In this document: positions 12,715 through 24,019 of the stretch, piece by piece
Position numbering within the stretch: position 1 is the stretch's first letter
How the letters are laid out: each line of letters begins with the position of its first letter
DNA from: Codonopsis lanceolata
Taxonomy: Eukaryota; Streptophyta; Magnoliopsida; Asterales; Campanulaceae
NCBI GenBank assembly: GCA_013146195.2
Contig: CM028381.1
Span: forward strand, 61,758,744-61,822,743
DNA: 64,000 bases
Reading direction: 5' to 3'
Notes under the pieces: model-generated
The model's database searches: none
Told to the model about the DNA's origin: nothing
Seen by the model: the letters and a program-made list of their open reading frames with translations, nothing else
Program-made: the position numbers and the translations under genes

Positions 12715-14996
12715 TTAGTTTTCTTCGGTATCCGCACTTGCCTCGAAATTAGGCTTTTTGATTCTCGTCAATAGGTTTAAATCTATATAAGCATTCATGT
12801 GTCGATGACCAAAAGTAGAACAAATATTACACTTGTGATAACCAAGTTTATCACCATTTGAGGTGAATTCTTTGATTCTTTTTGATTCACTTAGAGGTCT
12901 TAGCAAAGAACAAAATTTATTGGCTTGAACTTGTCGCTTGCCTTTCTTCTCGAATCCTCCTCTTTTTCGCCTCGACATTTGTCGTGACCGACATTTGTCG
13001 CTTGTTGAGTTAGCCGACCGATTTTGAGGTTTGTGACCGTAAGACCGACAACTTTCATTGTTCACCCTATCCTTTTGTTGATGTACCTCTTGTGCCGACT
13101 CTTATTTCGGGATAAGTGAATGGTACAAAGATTATAGACTAATCCCTTGTCCTTTTCGTAATCTTAGGTTCACCTTTTGACTGTCATCTTTTGAGTATCC
13201 AAGACCATGTTGGTCTTCATGATCTTTCTGTTGTCTGATGATAGTTTCTACAGCAGCTTTTGACTTTGAGTAAGTGTCAACAACATTGGTCAGTCGAAGA
13301 TTTCTTTCTACAAGGTCAAGAATTTGGGCATCCGAGATTTTTGCTTGAATCTCATATTTTTCATTGAGACTTTTCGCCCAAAGAACTCTTTTGCTGAACT
13401 TTGTAAAGCTCATTGATCTTTTAAGCTCACGCTTTTTCTTAAATTCTTTCAAAATCACTAGATAAAGAAACATGGATTCTTTTAAGTGTTTCAAATTTGG
13501 AATACATTTCTTGCATTTGTTCCAAAGAAATCATCAACACTTGAGTCAAGAATCTTCTCCTCCCGCCTTTTGAATCATGAGTTATTTTAGCCCTTGGAGA
13601 AGCCGACTTGACTTTCTTTTCTCGGCCGACTTATGATTCCTTGTCCATAAAATCCATTTCCTATTTTTTAACCACAAACCGATCAGTTTGATGACCTTTG
13701 TCGCTTGGAGTTTGTAATAGGTGAGCTTGACACTCATTATCGCATCTTTGAATATTTTGGACTTGGAAACTCATTTTCTCGAATCATATATTGCCGATTC
13801 TCGCAACAAGACACGATTTGCTTCTTGCTCGTAACCGCCAGATTCATTTTCTAACTGTTTCAATCCAAGTTGCAAGATTTTGATCTTCAAAGAACCAAAC
13901 CTTTTGTTTTTCAAAATTTCGGGAGCTCTTTTATAGTACTCATTTTTCGTAAAAGGACAATTTGAAGCAAAGTGACCAAAGCTTTCTACGCTTAAAGCAC
14001 ATCAGTTTATCTTTCTCAACCTTGTCTTCATTTGTTTTGAAGTAAGGCTTTTGAAAGTTTGAAGTAGAAGGTTTTTGGAAGCTTGAAGAAGGTTTTTGAG
14101 GATTTGATGATGACTTTTGAAAGTTTGCTGAAGGTTTTTGAAAATTCCTTTTAAAAGATTTAAACTTTCTGAACTGTCTAGCAAAAGCAGCAAATTCATC
14201 TTCATCAAAGTCATCATCCGACGCTGATGTAGAAGTTTTTGAATTTTCTTCTTCACTTGAAGGGATATACCTTTAAAATTTTTCTCAATTTCTTGAGTTT
14301 TGAGAACTTCTTTTTTCATAAATTTTTAGACTTGCAACAAGACTACGTATATGAGTTTTGTTCAAGTCTCTAGCTTCCTTTATGGCAGTGACTTTTACAT
14401 GCCATCTACTTCCCAAACTACTAAGAAAACGCATATTCAAATCTTTCATACTATAAACTTTACCAAGAGAAGAACATCTATTACTTACCTCGAGAAATCT
14501 GTCGTAGGCATTTTTTAAAGATTCTTTTGGGTCCTTCTTGAATGCATCAAATTCTTGTATGCAATCATACAGTTTGTTGTCCTTGGTATTCTGATCTCCT
14601 TCTACATATTCTACAAGAGCATCCCAAATTTCCTTGGCAATACACATATATCCGCTTGTAGTTTTCATCGTACAAAGACTTGACAGATATGTACCGGCAT
14701 CCAAATCCATCGGTAATCTTGTCTTCCTCACCCATTCTCGCTTGAGGTTTGAGAACATATTCTTCTTCTACAGGAGCAAGAGGGTTTATAGTATCATCAT
14801 CTGCAGCAGAAGATTTACCAACTTTAGTATTTATTTTCGTAGGTTGCATAGGACCACCTCTTACACATTCCATCAACCGTTTATCTATATTGTTCATATA
14901 TCTTGTAATTCTTTCCTTCCAGATATCAAAGTGATCTTCATCAAAAATGGGAACTTGAGTGACATTGTTTGATTGAAAAGCTTTTAGAGTTGCCAT
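12715..14996 (-). pseudogene. Copia gag, frameshifted
   Basis: The ATG at 14996 follows the primer site by about 50 bp, as expected. The first frame (14996-14565) starts MATLKAF and contains FDIWKERITRYM; it passes to the 14758-14285 frame, which has the UBN2-type gag helices (WDALVEYVEGD, LYDCIQEFDAFKKDPKESL). A zinc-knuckle remnant (CFK ... GHFASNCPF in two frames) lies near 13995-13940. A Lys-rich, coiled-coil-like part follows (13494-13132), then 13065-12715 before the protease. This is a long gag as in SIRE elements, broken at several points. Confidence 0.75.
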
Positions 14997-15047
14997 GATC
15001 GAGCTTTCAAGCTGTTAGGCTTGGAAAATAATTTTTCAAAAAGCTTA

Positions 15048-15059
15048 GCTCTGATACCA
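15048..15059 (-). promoter_or_regulatory. Primer binding site, initiator-Met tRNA
   Basis: Minus strand reads TGGTATCAGAGC, the classic plant copia primer site complementary to the 3' end of initiator-Met tRNA, two bases from the LTR end. Confidence 0.9.
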
Positions 15060-15061
15060 AT

Positions 15062-16118
15062 TGTAAGTCCAGATGGCAACAGTTAAGGCTAGAGGGGGGG
15101 TGAATAGCCTTTAAAAACTTTGAGGATTAATTTGTAAATCTTAAAAGATTGGCAGCGGAAAACTTGATCTTGTCAATCAATCAAGAATTGGTCGGCTTGG
15201 TCGACACTTTGAAATTCGTTAAGCTGAAGAAAGTTGGTCAGCTGGCTGACACAACAGTTTTCAAAAGAAATCTGTTTTAATGTTTGATCACTGAATATAG
15301 AAAGGAAACTCGAACACAAGTTAACTGAACAGATAAGCAAACAATTGTTGTTAACTGGCTGACACTTAATCAGTTGAATAACTTCTTAAGTGTTAAGTCA
15401 GTTTACAGGGATATAAGAAATGGCTGACAAATCAGTTGAAGTGGTTCACAGATAAACTGCTACGTCCACTACCAAGTTGGTCAGACTTGGATTTTTGAAG
15501 TGCACTAATTTTATTAAAAATCTAATTGATCTCTAATGGATCAGTGTACAACAAAAGACCGGTGTTTGGGAGAATGATTGAGGAACAATCAAACTCGTGA
15601 GACAAACTGACTGAGTTCTAAATAATTTGAAATGAAATACTCAGTGTTTTGCCTAAACAATAACTAGAGAGAAATTTTCAATGAGAAGTATCTAGCTAAA
15701 GTTTTTCGTGAAGACAACGTCTGAGAGATTGTGAGTAGAAAGTTTCTTGACTTCAAAAACTGTTAAGATTCGTGTCTTCACCAATGCTTCCAATGGGTAT
15801 TTATAGATAGTCTTTGTAAGCAACCCGTTAGGAACACATTTGAATTTGAAAATGTGTTATGGCAGAGGCAAGATCTCAAAGGATCTTGTGAGATATTATA
15901 TGGCAGGACATCTACCAAAAACACAAAGTGAGAAAGAGTTAGTACAAGTGTATGTTTAAACAAATAAGGAAAGATAAACTCATTCTTTAGGTACGTATAG
16001 ATCACCGAGATAAGTGGTCGACAAAATGATATTCACCGACCAATTATAATCTATTTGTCCTGGCTGACAATCAAGTGGAATGTTTTTAAGCAAATCTTTT
16101 TAATCTCAAGATTCAACA
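15062..16118 (-). mobile_element. SIRE-like LTR, copy B (5' LTR of the complete unit)
   Basis: 1057 bp, plus-strand ends TGTAAG...TTCAACA. It is 5' LTR to the gag at 14996 and at the same time 3' LTR to the truncated ORF3 unit at 16281-21787, because an intact polypurine tract follows at 16119-16136. Confidence 0.85.
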
Positions 16119-16136
16119 ATCTCCTCCTATTTGCTT
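16119..16136 (-). promoter_or_regulatory. Polypurine tract, copia copy B
   Basis: Same sequence as at 4943-4960. Its presence shows that the LTR at 15062-16118 also ends an upstream unit. Confidence 0.7.
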
Positions 16137-16280
16137 AAAACCATTCACTTGAAAGCAGAAAGCCAAGAATTTTAAAGTTCCTGCAAAATTTTCGTTAGTA
16201 CCACAAGCAAACAATATAATGAGAAGTAGCTGATAACTTTAAGAACAATGCCCAAAGTAGGGTACAAGTAAAACGAAAGT

Positions 16281-19200
16281 TTAAAAAGTTTGTTCAGAGA
16301 TAAGAGAGAGAGATATCCGAAGGGCTGATGTGGATCCTTCAGTTGTTTTGGACTGCTTCAACTGATGGACCAACTTGACTTCATTTTTCAAGCTTCCTTG
16401 TTCTGCTTGAATTTCTCCTTCAGTTACTGGATGGGGTTCTGCTTGAGCCACTTCTGCTTGTGCTTCAGGTTCTGGTTCTTTTTCAGCTTCAGCATTTTCG
16501 TCTGCAATGTCAGCTTCATGTGTCACTGGCTGATCAGGCATCAGCTTTAGTCGATCCCTGAGAATCTGGTTTTCAGCCATGTAAGCATCACCTCGAGCTT
16601 TCTGCTTCTTCTCCTCCTGAATGGTTTGAAGCATAGCAGCTTCAGCATTGAAAGCACGATTGGACCACTCTTGTTGGTAGAGTAAGAGAGTCCTCCAGTC
16701 ATCCATATGAGCTTCACGAGGAGCACCAGCAGCAATAGCAGCTTGCACCTCGGTGGTAATGATCTGGGTGAGGTTTGGAAGCAGAGAGGCAACTTGCTGC
16801 TAAAGTGTAGCAAGCTGATGTGTCTGACGGGTAAATGCTGACTTCATATGCAAGTGATGAGTGTATAAAAGGTCGAGCTTAGCAGACAGAGACAGAGAAC
16901 TAGAGGCGGCAGAATCTTGAGCAGGTGGTTGAGAGGGCTCAGGCTCATTTGAAAATAACTGATGGGTGTGAATATCAGCATCCTCAGGGTCAGGGGGAAA
17001 GAAAACATCCATGGGGTAGGCTGGGATTTGGGCTTCTGGCTCAGGTGAGGGAGTAGGCATATCTTCAGGAAAGACAATCTTTGTGCCAGTAGGATGAAGC
17101 AAGGCTTTTGAAATAATTTTGCGTTGTTTTCTAGCTTTCCTACTGGCTAACTGAGAGGGAGTGAGAAGAGACTCGTCCTCAGAAGTGGATTTGGAGGAGT
17201 CAGAAGATGAGTCCATGAAGGTTTGGTCCATAGATTTTTCAGGGGAGAGGGAACCAAAATCTTCTTCAAGGTAAGGTTCAGGAGCAGTAGGCTTGAAGAT
17301 AGACACTGGGCTGACAGAAAGAGTGAGGGATGTGTGAAGAGAGAGGTCAGGCAGAACAAACAGTGGGGAGGCTTGGGTTGGGTGAGAGGGTATGTCAGCT
17401 GTGAGAAGAGGACGAGAAGCAGCTGCAGTGTCAGCTGAAAAGATGATGATAGCAGCTGAAACTACTGAGTGCAAGCGACACGATGGTGGGAATCGAGGGA
17501 TGGTATCAGTTAAGGGTGGAATGGAAGTAGTAACTGACATGAGAGGGACTGATAGAGGAATGGCTGATATTTCTGGAGCAGAAGAGGGAGTGGCTGACAC
17601 AGGTGGAACAGGTTGGGGCAAGGCTGACATAGATTGAGCAAGAGTGGGAGTAACTGACACGGGAGAGATGGAAGGCAGGGTGACTGACACAGGTTGAACT
17701 GGTTGAGGAACTGACAACGCTGGAGCTGATGGAAGAGTAACTGGAAGAGGAACTGAAGGTTGAGAAGCTGAGACTGATGTAGGTAAAGTGGGGAGAGCAA
17801 TGGTTGTAGGAGGAAGGGAAGATGAGGCATCAATGGTTGGAGTGAAGGATGGAAGAGAGATAGGTTGCAGAGTTGAAGTGGAGATGGCTAAGGGTGCAGC
17901 TGAGGTAACAACTGGAATGGTTGTAGCTGACACAACAAATGGAACAGCTGAAGGAGTGACATATTGAAGAGTAGGAATGGATTCGGTGATCAAAGGGGCT
18001 GGTAGACTTGACATAGCATCTGGAAAAGCTGTGTCCATGGAAGCTCCTCCTGGCATGGAGGCCATCCTTCTGTGTAGCTCTATATAAGCTTGATTTGCAG
18101 TATTTACTGCATCTTGGACATATTTATTGGCTGCTCTCTGGATACGGGTTAACTTAGCTGGGTCTACAGAAGGTTGTTCCCAATCCTGGTTGAGATCATC
18201 ATCTTCAGGCAGTGCAGGTCTGCCAACCAGGAAGGGATCATTGGAGGGTAAAGAAGGGAGTTCATGAACCTTGCTATATATAGTCCAGACCAAGTAGACT
18301 AATTCATCTTGAACAAATCTATCATTTGAGAGATAGAATCTGTTCCAGAGCAGAGGGAGTGGGTCAAAGTACTTGCCATAATTGGCTACTAAGTCTTCTT
18401 GGCTGAGGTTAGGAGTGACAGGGTATAAGACATAGGGTCTCCGTTTAAGATTATGATCAATGTATTTGATAGGGTTGACTGGGGGCTTGTCAGTTTTCTT
18501 CTCCTCATGAAAAGAGAGGAGAAACTGAACGAAGTATGGCAAATGGTCTATGGGAAAGACCCAGTTTGGAGGAATTGGAACATGATTTGCTTGGTAATAG
18601 GAATGCCTAGGATGAAAGGTAGGATTCCTAATTGGAGGGAAAAACTTAATGGGAGCAGTGTTGGGTGACCTAGGATCAGAAGGGGGAGAGATGGGAGTAG
18701 GATCAGCTGCAGTAGAGGGAGAGAAAGGGACAAAGGTACCTGGATTCAGCTCAGGATTCCTTCTTTGTCTCTTTGCAGCATTATCAGCTGCCAGTGTCAG
18801 TCTCCTCCTCCTTGGTTGCCTTCTTTCAGTAACTTCAGCCTCTTGCATATCACCGGTGACCACGTCGACCGACCAATCCTTGGCTGACCACCTGACTGAC
18901 CCCTTGGTGGCTGAACTCTCGTTGGCTGAGCACTTGGCTGAGCAACTTTAGCTTGCTGACCATCATCAGCTGGCTGACTGGATGATACAGCAGTAAGGGC
19001 TTGGGTCCTTGTCCTTCTTGGTCTCCTGCTAGACTGAGCTGGTTGAGCCTCCTGACCAAATCTGCTAGAAATACTGGCTCTCCTGACATCAGCAGCAACA
19101 TACTTCTTGATCTTGACTGGTTCAAGATCACCAACATTGATGAATATGTGCTGAAGAGCTGGTATGGATCGAAGGAACTGGTTTATAATCAAGTGATGAG

Positions 19201-19810
19201 TCAGTCTTGGATTTCCAGTTTCCAAGTTGTCTTTGTACTTGGCAATATTCACCTTCACACATTCTACCAGAATGGCTCCCCAATTCATTTCACAATTCTC
19301 CACAATTCCTTCCATAAGGAACATTTGGGCCTTAGTAATCTTGTCATGACCCCCAGACTTGATTATCAGGCATTTATCTATCATTGTGGCTAGGGCATAG
19401 TGGAGTGGAGCAAAGCGATGCTTGTGCCTGTCGTATGCAAGCTCCACTGGAACTTCACCCCTCATGGTAATCCAGCCTGCTTGCTGGGTTTCATCAGGGA
19501 TGGTGTAGGTTGTAGAGCCGTCGTCATAGAGGCCGGGGAAAGCAGCAGTGATGGTCTCTGAGTCGAACACAACTGGAACACCTCTAATATTACCTATGAG
19601 AGAAAAGGGATCGGCTGGGTTTTCATTCATTCCCATAAAAAATTCCTCAGTCAGTTGGCAACTGTAGGTTCGGATGCTGAATGATAGAAGAGGCATTAAC
19701 CCATTTACGGTGACAAGATGAATCAACTCTAGCCCTAGAGGTTCTTCATTCAGAGAAACGACATCAAGAAGGCATCCAATAGCTGTATTTAAAGCCATCT
19801 CCTGAAACAA
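16281..19810 (-). CDS. SIRE-type ORF3 (env-like position), copy B
   Basis: Nearly open from an ATG at 19810 to a stop at 16281, with one frame change near 18865 and one TAG at 16800-16802. The N-terminal 240 residues form a folded-looking domain (MALNTAIGCLLDVV, then HLIINQFLRSIPALQHIFI). An Arg/Gln/Pro-rich linker follows, then a WNRFYLSNDRFVQDELVYLVW block, a long Ser/Thr/Pro-rich region with Val-Pro repeats (about 17980-17480), an acidic Ser-rich block and a basic patch (RKARKQRK). The part after the TAG (16799-16281) is helical and Glu/Gln-rich. No coding match outside SIRE-like elements is claimed. The 1.2-kb solo LTR lies upstream of the ATG, so the frame is not interrupted by it. Confidence 0.65.
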
Positions 19811-19937
19811 TTAACAGAGAGGTTAAGAACTGTTGAAAGCAAAAGAAAGAAGAAGGATTTGAGAGAAATAGAGAGTACCGAAAGATTTTAGAGTTAAAAT
19901 AGAGTTTGAAAGCTTTTGATTTGACCAAGTACGCGGC

Positions 19938-21148
19938 TGATCGATGTCTTATTTTAAATTTATTTCCTTGCAAGTGGACAAGACTATTGTAGAACAGCTT
20001 GGGAAGCAAGGGTCGAACCACAGAGATTTGGATTTGATTATAGTAAATTTAACTAATCTATTAAAAAAAAACAGTTAATAACTAATGGGGTTTTTTGGTT
20101 TTTATAAATTAAATTAACTAGAAAGCAATAAAATAATTTAACTAACAAAACATATAAATATGAGATAAATCAAAGATTTGTAAATCGCCTAGGAATTAGG
20201 ATTCACTTGTATCTAATCTATTGTTTAATTCAAAATAATTATCATTCAATTTCTTGGGTTCGTTCACAAAAGATAGATATAGACTGTTGAACAATTGGTT
20301 CAGCCTCCATCCCCGCAAAATTCATCCATTCTATATCCTAAGCACAAGAACTTTAATCTAGCTGTCACCTAGATTTATGATCTATCTGTCACCTAGATCA
20401 TGTATGAACCTAGTCCTAACTTATCACTCTCGTGCATCGATAGGTCTAATTTATTGTGATGGTGAGCCATTAATGCGACATATGCACATTGGTCATGCAG
20501 TTATCCGCACCTCTAGGCCTTTATTATTTGCGATTACATTCATTTGTTCAAAGCGAAATAATAGAGGGATTGATAAACACCACAATCAACAAGAATTAAA
20601 TGAATAAGAATTAATATAAAACAATAGATTCGATACAAGTTACCTCCGATTCCTAGATTATGGAGTTAGCTCTCCATAATTGAAAATACAAAACCTTGAA
20701 CCATTATTGGAGAATCTTTCTTCATAGACAAAGAAAAATAATCAGAACTTCTCTCCCCCCCCCCCCTTTTTCCTAACTAAAGGGATCTATTTATACCTAA
20801 TTAATCCTACAACAAGGAGGAAAAGGAGATACAATATAATTACAACACTAAAAAGAATTAAAAAAGGATTTCACGTTTCCCAAGGAAATTGGATGTCTCA
20901 AGTGGCGGCTGATTTTTGAAGCAAAAATCTGATTTTCAGCTTTTTAGACTTTAAGTTTTCAGCTTTTGCAGTTTGGTCCCTGAAGTTCTTCAATTCAGCA
21001 AAAATACCTATATTTTGCACAATTATTCCAAAAGTCCCTGAAACTATAAAACAACACTAAAACATATATTAGACAACAAAAACCTCGAGAAATAGCATAA
21101 TTTAAGCCGGAATAATACCCAATAACTGCGTATAAAATACAGTCATCA
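19938..21148. mobile_element. Solo LTR inserted upstream of copia ORF3 copy B
   Basis: 1211 bp starting TGATCGATG and ending GTCATCA, flanked by the 5-bp duplication GCGGC (19933-19937 and 21149-21153). Copy A (about 8620) shows the empty site, GCGGC followed directly by GTTGT. No internal coding region is present, so this is a solo LTR of unidentified lineage. It contains a run of C bases near 20755-20766 and the motif GGGTCGAACCACAGAGATTT near 20009. Confidence 0.85.
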
Positions 21149-21787
21149 GCGGCGTTGTACGCTCCGGCGATACCACACTCTATTCAGAATGCTTTTCGGG
21201 TATCAATGGAGTTTCCAGCCAATATACTTAGACTTTTAGGGTTTTGAAGAAGAAGAAGGATTTTAGAGAGAGAAGGTAAGAGAAAAATGAGACAGTGAGT
21301 GGGTTTTTAAAGGGGATAAGATACGTACGGACTCTTATAGTGGGTTTTAAAAGCGAAGATATGGAGTGTAGTGATAAAGTACACAGAATTTTGGTTTTTG
21401 TGATAAAAATAGTAATTTATGACAGATAGTCATTATCACAATGATGAGCCGTTTTTGTGAAAACACGTCATTTCAACCGCCAGAGTTGGTGGGATAGTGG
21501 AAATGTCATTTTGGCTTTTCAAGAAAGTTTCGCGAGTTCCAAGGAAAATAAATGGCGGTAAATAAATGAGGAATTTTAAATAAATTAGAGATTAAGTCTT
21601 AGCTGAGATACGATCAGCTTTGACTTAAGGCTTAGAGACTACGAGCGATGGCGTTAATCACTATGTGATTAGCTGAGAAATATGTCAGCTGGACAATTTG
21701 TCAGCTAATAAGTGTCAGCTGTGAATGTTTGTCAGCTACTGGCTGACATTTTTATAACAAATCAATCAAGGAATGAAGAGAAGTTTT
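21149..21787 (-). mobile_element. Truncated upstream end of the second copia unit
   Basis: Collinear with 8615-9262 of copy A, then homology ends abruptly at TTTTGTCAG, where X1 sequence (TATATATATTTC) begins. The rest of the second unit, and the other half of the X1 5' LTR, are missing. Confidence 0.8.
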
Positions 21788-22900
21788 GTCAGTATATATA
21801 TTTCTATATATATATGCAATATTTTATGTGCAGTAATTTCCGAGCAGCACAACGAAAAGGGCCGGGGCTTTATTTTTAAAATCTTTTCATTTTCGGCCTT
21901 ATATTATTTTATTCTGCTTTATTTCATTCTGCAAAATATGTATATATATGCATTCATTCTGTCATTTTATTTTGGGGATTAGGACCCATTTTTTAAAATA
22001 AGAATAGATAGATTATCCGCTTTTCTTTCTATTTCTTGATGATATGCTTGTTTGCTCGTGCTCGAACTAAAAAGCCGAGAAAATCCATATATAACATCAA
22101 GACATGACATATCTGTTTTGTTTTCTATTTCTATATTTAAAAAAAAAATTTATTTTTGCTTTTTAGATACCGCACACACGTGCACATGCATATAAATATA
22201 TTCCGAACTGCTATCCTACACCATGGCCAGCCTACCCCCTGCATAAACCAACGTTAGACTGCATATAGATTCTCAGGACACTTCAAAGACCGACCGGCTT
22301 TTGCATTTTAAATTGTGGGTCAGCCCCTGTCAAAAAAAAATTGTGCACAAGTCAAAAAAAATGTGCGCAAGTCAAAAAAAATGTGCTCAAGTCAAAAAAA
22401 AATATGTGCAAGTCAAAAAAAGAAAAATCTGCGCAAGTCAAAAAAAATACACTGGGCTGATTTATTATTTTCTAATGCTCGACCTAGACCATTTCGAATG
22501 GTGGATCCCGGAAAGAGTATAGGCCCTTCGCCTGGGATCAATCCGATCTCGGGGAGTCGAAAGGCAGGTGGAATACGTTGGTCCTATACTCTGGAGAAAG
22601 AATCCACTGTTCCAGGAAAAGTCCTAAGACCGTCAAAATAAAGCATGTGTTTATCCGGTCAATTGTAGGGAACAATTAAATAATAATAAAATATACTAAT
22701 AAAGGCACGTTGTACTCCGAACCCATAAAGCCTTCAGCCAGCCTTCTGATGCATCCAAAACCCATTTTCCTCAAAAACCTGGCCCAAATTTGAAAAGGTA
22801 GAAATAGTACTGGCCGGTTGATACAAGAAATTAGTGCGTAAATCGAACCCGGAGGGTATCGATGTCGAATCGGACAAGGGCGAATCGACAGAAAATACAG
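21788..22900 (+). other. X1 5' untranslated region
   Basis: Homologous to 53820-55030 of X2. It begins in a short AT-rich microsatellite at the copia junction, the same place where X2 has a long (AT)n tract. A conserved segment at 22500-22640 (matching 54650-54790) is open in one frame with WSYTLEKEST, but no family is recognised. Confidence 0.5.
22326..22450 (+). repeat. A-rich tandem repeat in X1 leader
   Basis: About six copies of a unit of the form CAAGTC-A(7-9)-TGTGCG, 17-20 bp each, with length differences in the A runs. X2 has a degenerate counterpart at 54489-54600. Confidence 0.7.
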
Positions 22901-22910
22901 ATCAAGCAAG

Positions 22911-23470
22911 ATGGCAACAGAAAAGAACGATCGCTTCATAGCCCCCAAGAAGCATCAACCTTCCATGTTCCTCCGAATCCTATTTCCTAGCCAAACACCA
23001 ACCCACCAAATGCCTATTATTACCAAACTTTTAACCCTTTTTCATCACACTCTCCTTATCCTACCCATAGTCCTTACCCAATCCAATATCCCCATCCTAC
23101 CCGAAATCCATATTCTACCCAGAATCCTTATCCAACCCAATATCCCTAACCTACCCAGAATCCTTATCCAAGCCAATATCCATATCCTGCCCAAAATCCA
23201 TGTCCAGCCCAAAATCCCTATCCTGCCCAAAATCCATGTCCAGCCCAATATCCCTATCTTGCCCAAAATCCTTATCCTACCCAATATCATTATCCTGCCC
23301 AAAATCCTTACCAGGTACCGCAGCCAGAAATTAACCCAGCCTACCCTAATCCAGCCAGCATATACCAAAACCCAACTCTCCCGCCCGCCAAAATGGAGGC
23401 TGACATCGAAAATTTGAAAACCATGATGCTTAAATTTCTAAACCAAGAAGTTTGTAATGGAAATTAGGGG
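22911..23470 (+). pseudogene. Gag-like Tyr-Pro repeat protein of X1
   Basis: One frame (not the longest ORF) reads as repeated YP-x-Q-NPYP units between about 23040 and 23330, followed by MEADIENLKTMML (about 23393), and stops soon after. The same order, Tyr-Pro repeats then EVDIENLKNMML, occurs in X2 at 55240-55600. By position before RT this is the gag-side part of the element. Each repeat is 18-36 bp, so the long ORF in the other frame is a by-product of the repeat. The initiation codon is not certain; MATEKNDRF at 22911 is a candidate that needs a frame change. Confidence 0.45.
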
Positions 23471-24010
23471 GACAGCTTCATGGGTATGATGGATGAAGGC
23501 ACTTATTAAAAAAAAAAAGAAAAAAAAAAGCTCTCTGCTGAGTTTGAGTCTATTTCTAATAAGCTTCTGCAGAACTAGTATACTACGACCGGCCCGCTTT
23601 TGGACGCCCGTAGATCTGGTGGACCGCTTCAGATATATTATCCCTATTCCTTTCCCTAGCTTTACGGATTGGTCATCTACCGATCCGCTCCATAAAATTG
23701 AGGATCTCAAACCCCAGGTCCTCAATAATGTAATAAACCCTGTACGGTTTGCTTTTAATAATAATCTAAAAGATCTTTGCTTATTTCTTAGTTGCACCTA
23801 CATTAAAAGATGCATTAAATCATTATAGTAATGAGTCATTTAATAGGACCCAAAAGATAAAAAAAATTATTTGCTTGAGCTTGTAAAGTCAGCAGAGCAC
23901 CAGAGACAACATCATCAACAACAATTAAAGACTGATCCACTATCAATCTGGGGCTAGACAATGAAATCAAAATAAGTCAGAATCGGCAACTACCTGCAAG
24001 GCTCTGAAAG
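23471..24010 (+). other. X1 region between gag-like part and RT
   Basis: Collinear with 55620-56200 of X2 but without a sustained frame. It contains a run of A bases (23508-23530) and LTLRIGHLPIRSI-like fragments in short frames; no domain is recognised. Confidence 0.35.
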
Positions 24011-24019
24011 AATAACACT

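Larger units (their letters stand above)
3890..21787 (-). mobile_element. SIRE-like Ty1/copia element in partial tandem
   Basis: Read on the minus strand the order is: ORF3 (19810-16281, truncated upstream at 21787), LTR (16118-15062), primer site, gag, pol (14996-9662), ORF3 (8497-5206), polypurine tract, LTR (4942-3890). One complete unit and one truncated unit thus share the middle LTR. The initiator-Met primer site, copia order (protease, integrase, RT, RNase H) and an extra ORF between pol and the 3' LTR identify the SIRE/Maximus-type lineage. The complete unit spans 3890-16118, about 12.2 kb. It sits in the 5' LTR of X1. Confidence 0.8.

Noticed and set aside
23045..23368. Minus-strand ORF of GRI/LGW repeats
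   Set aside because: Shadow of the Tyr-Pro repeat on the other strand; X2 has a similar shadow for the same reason.
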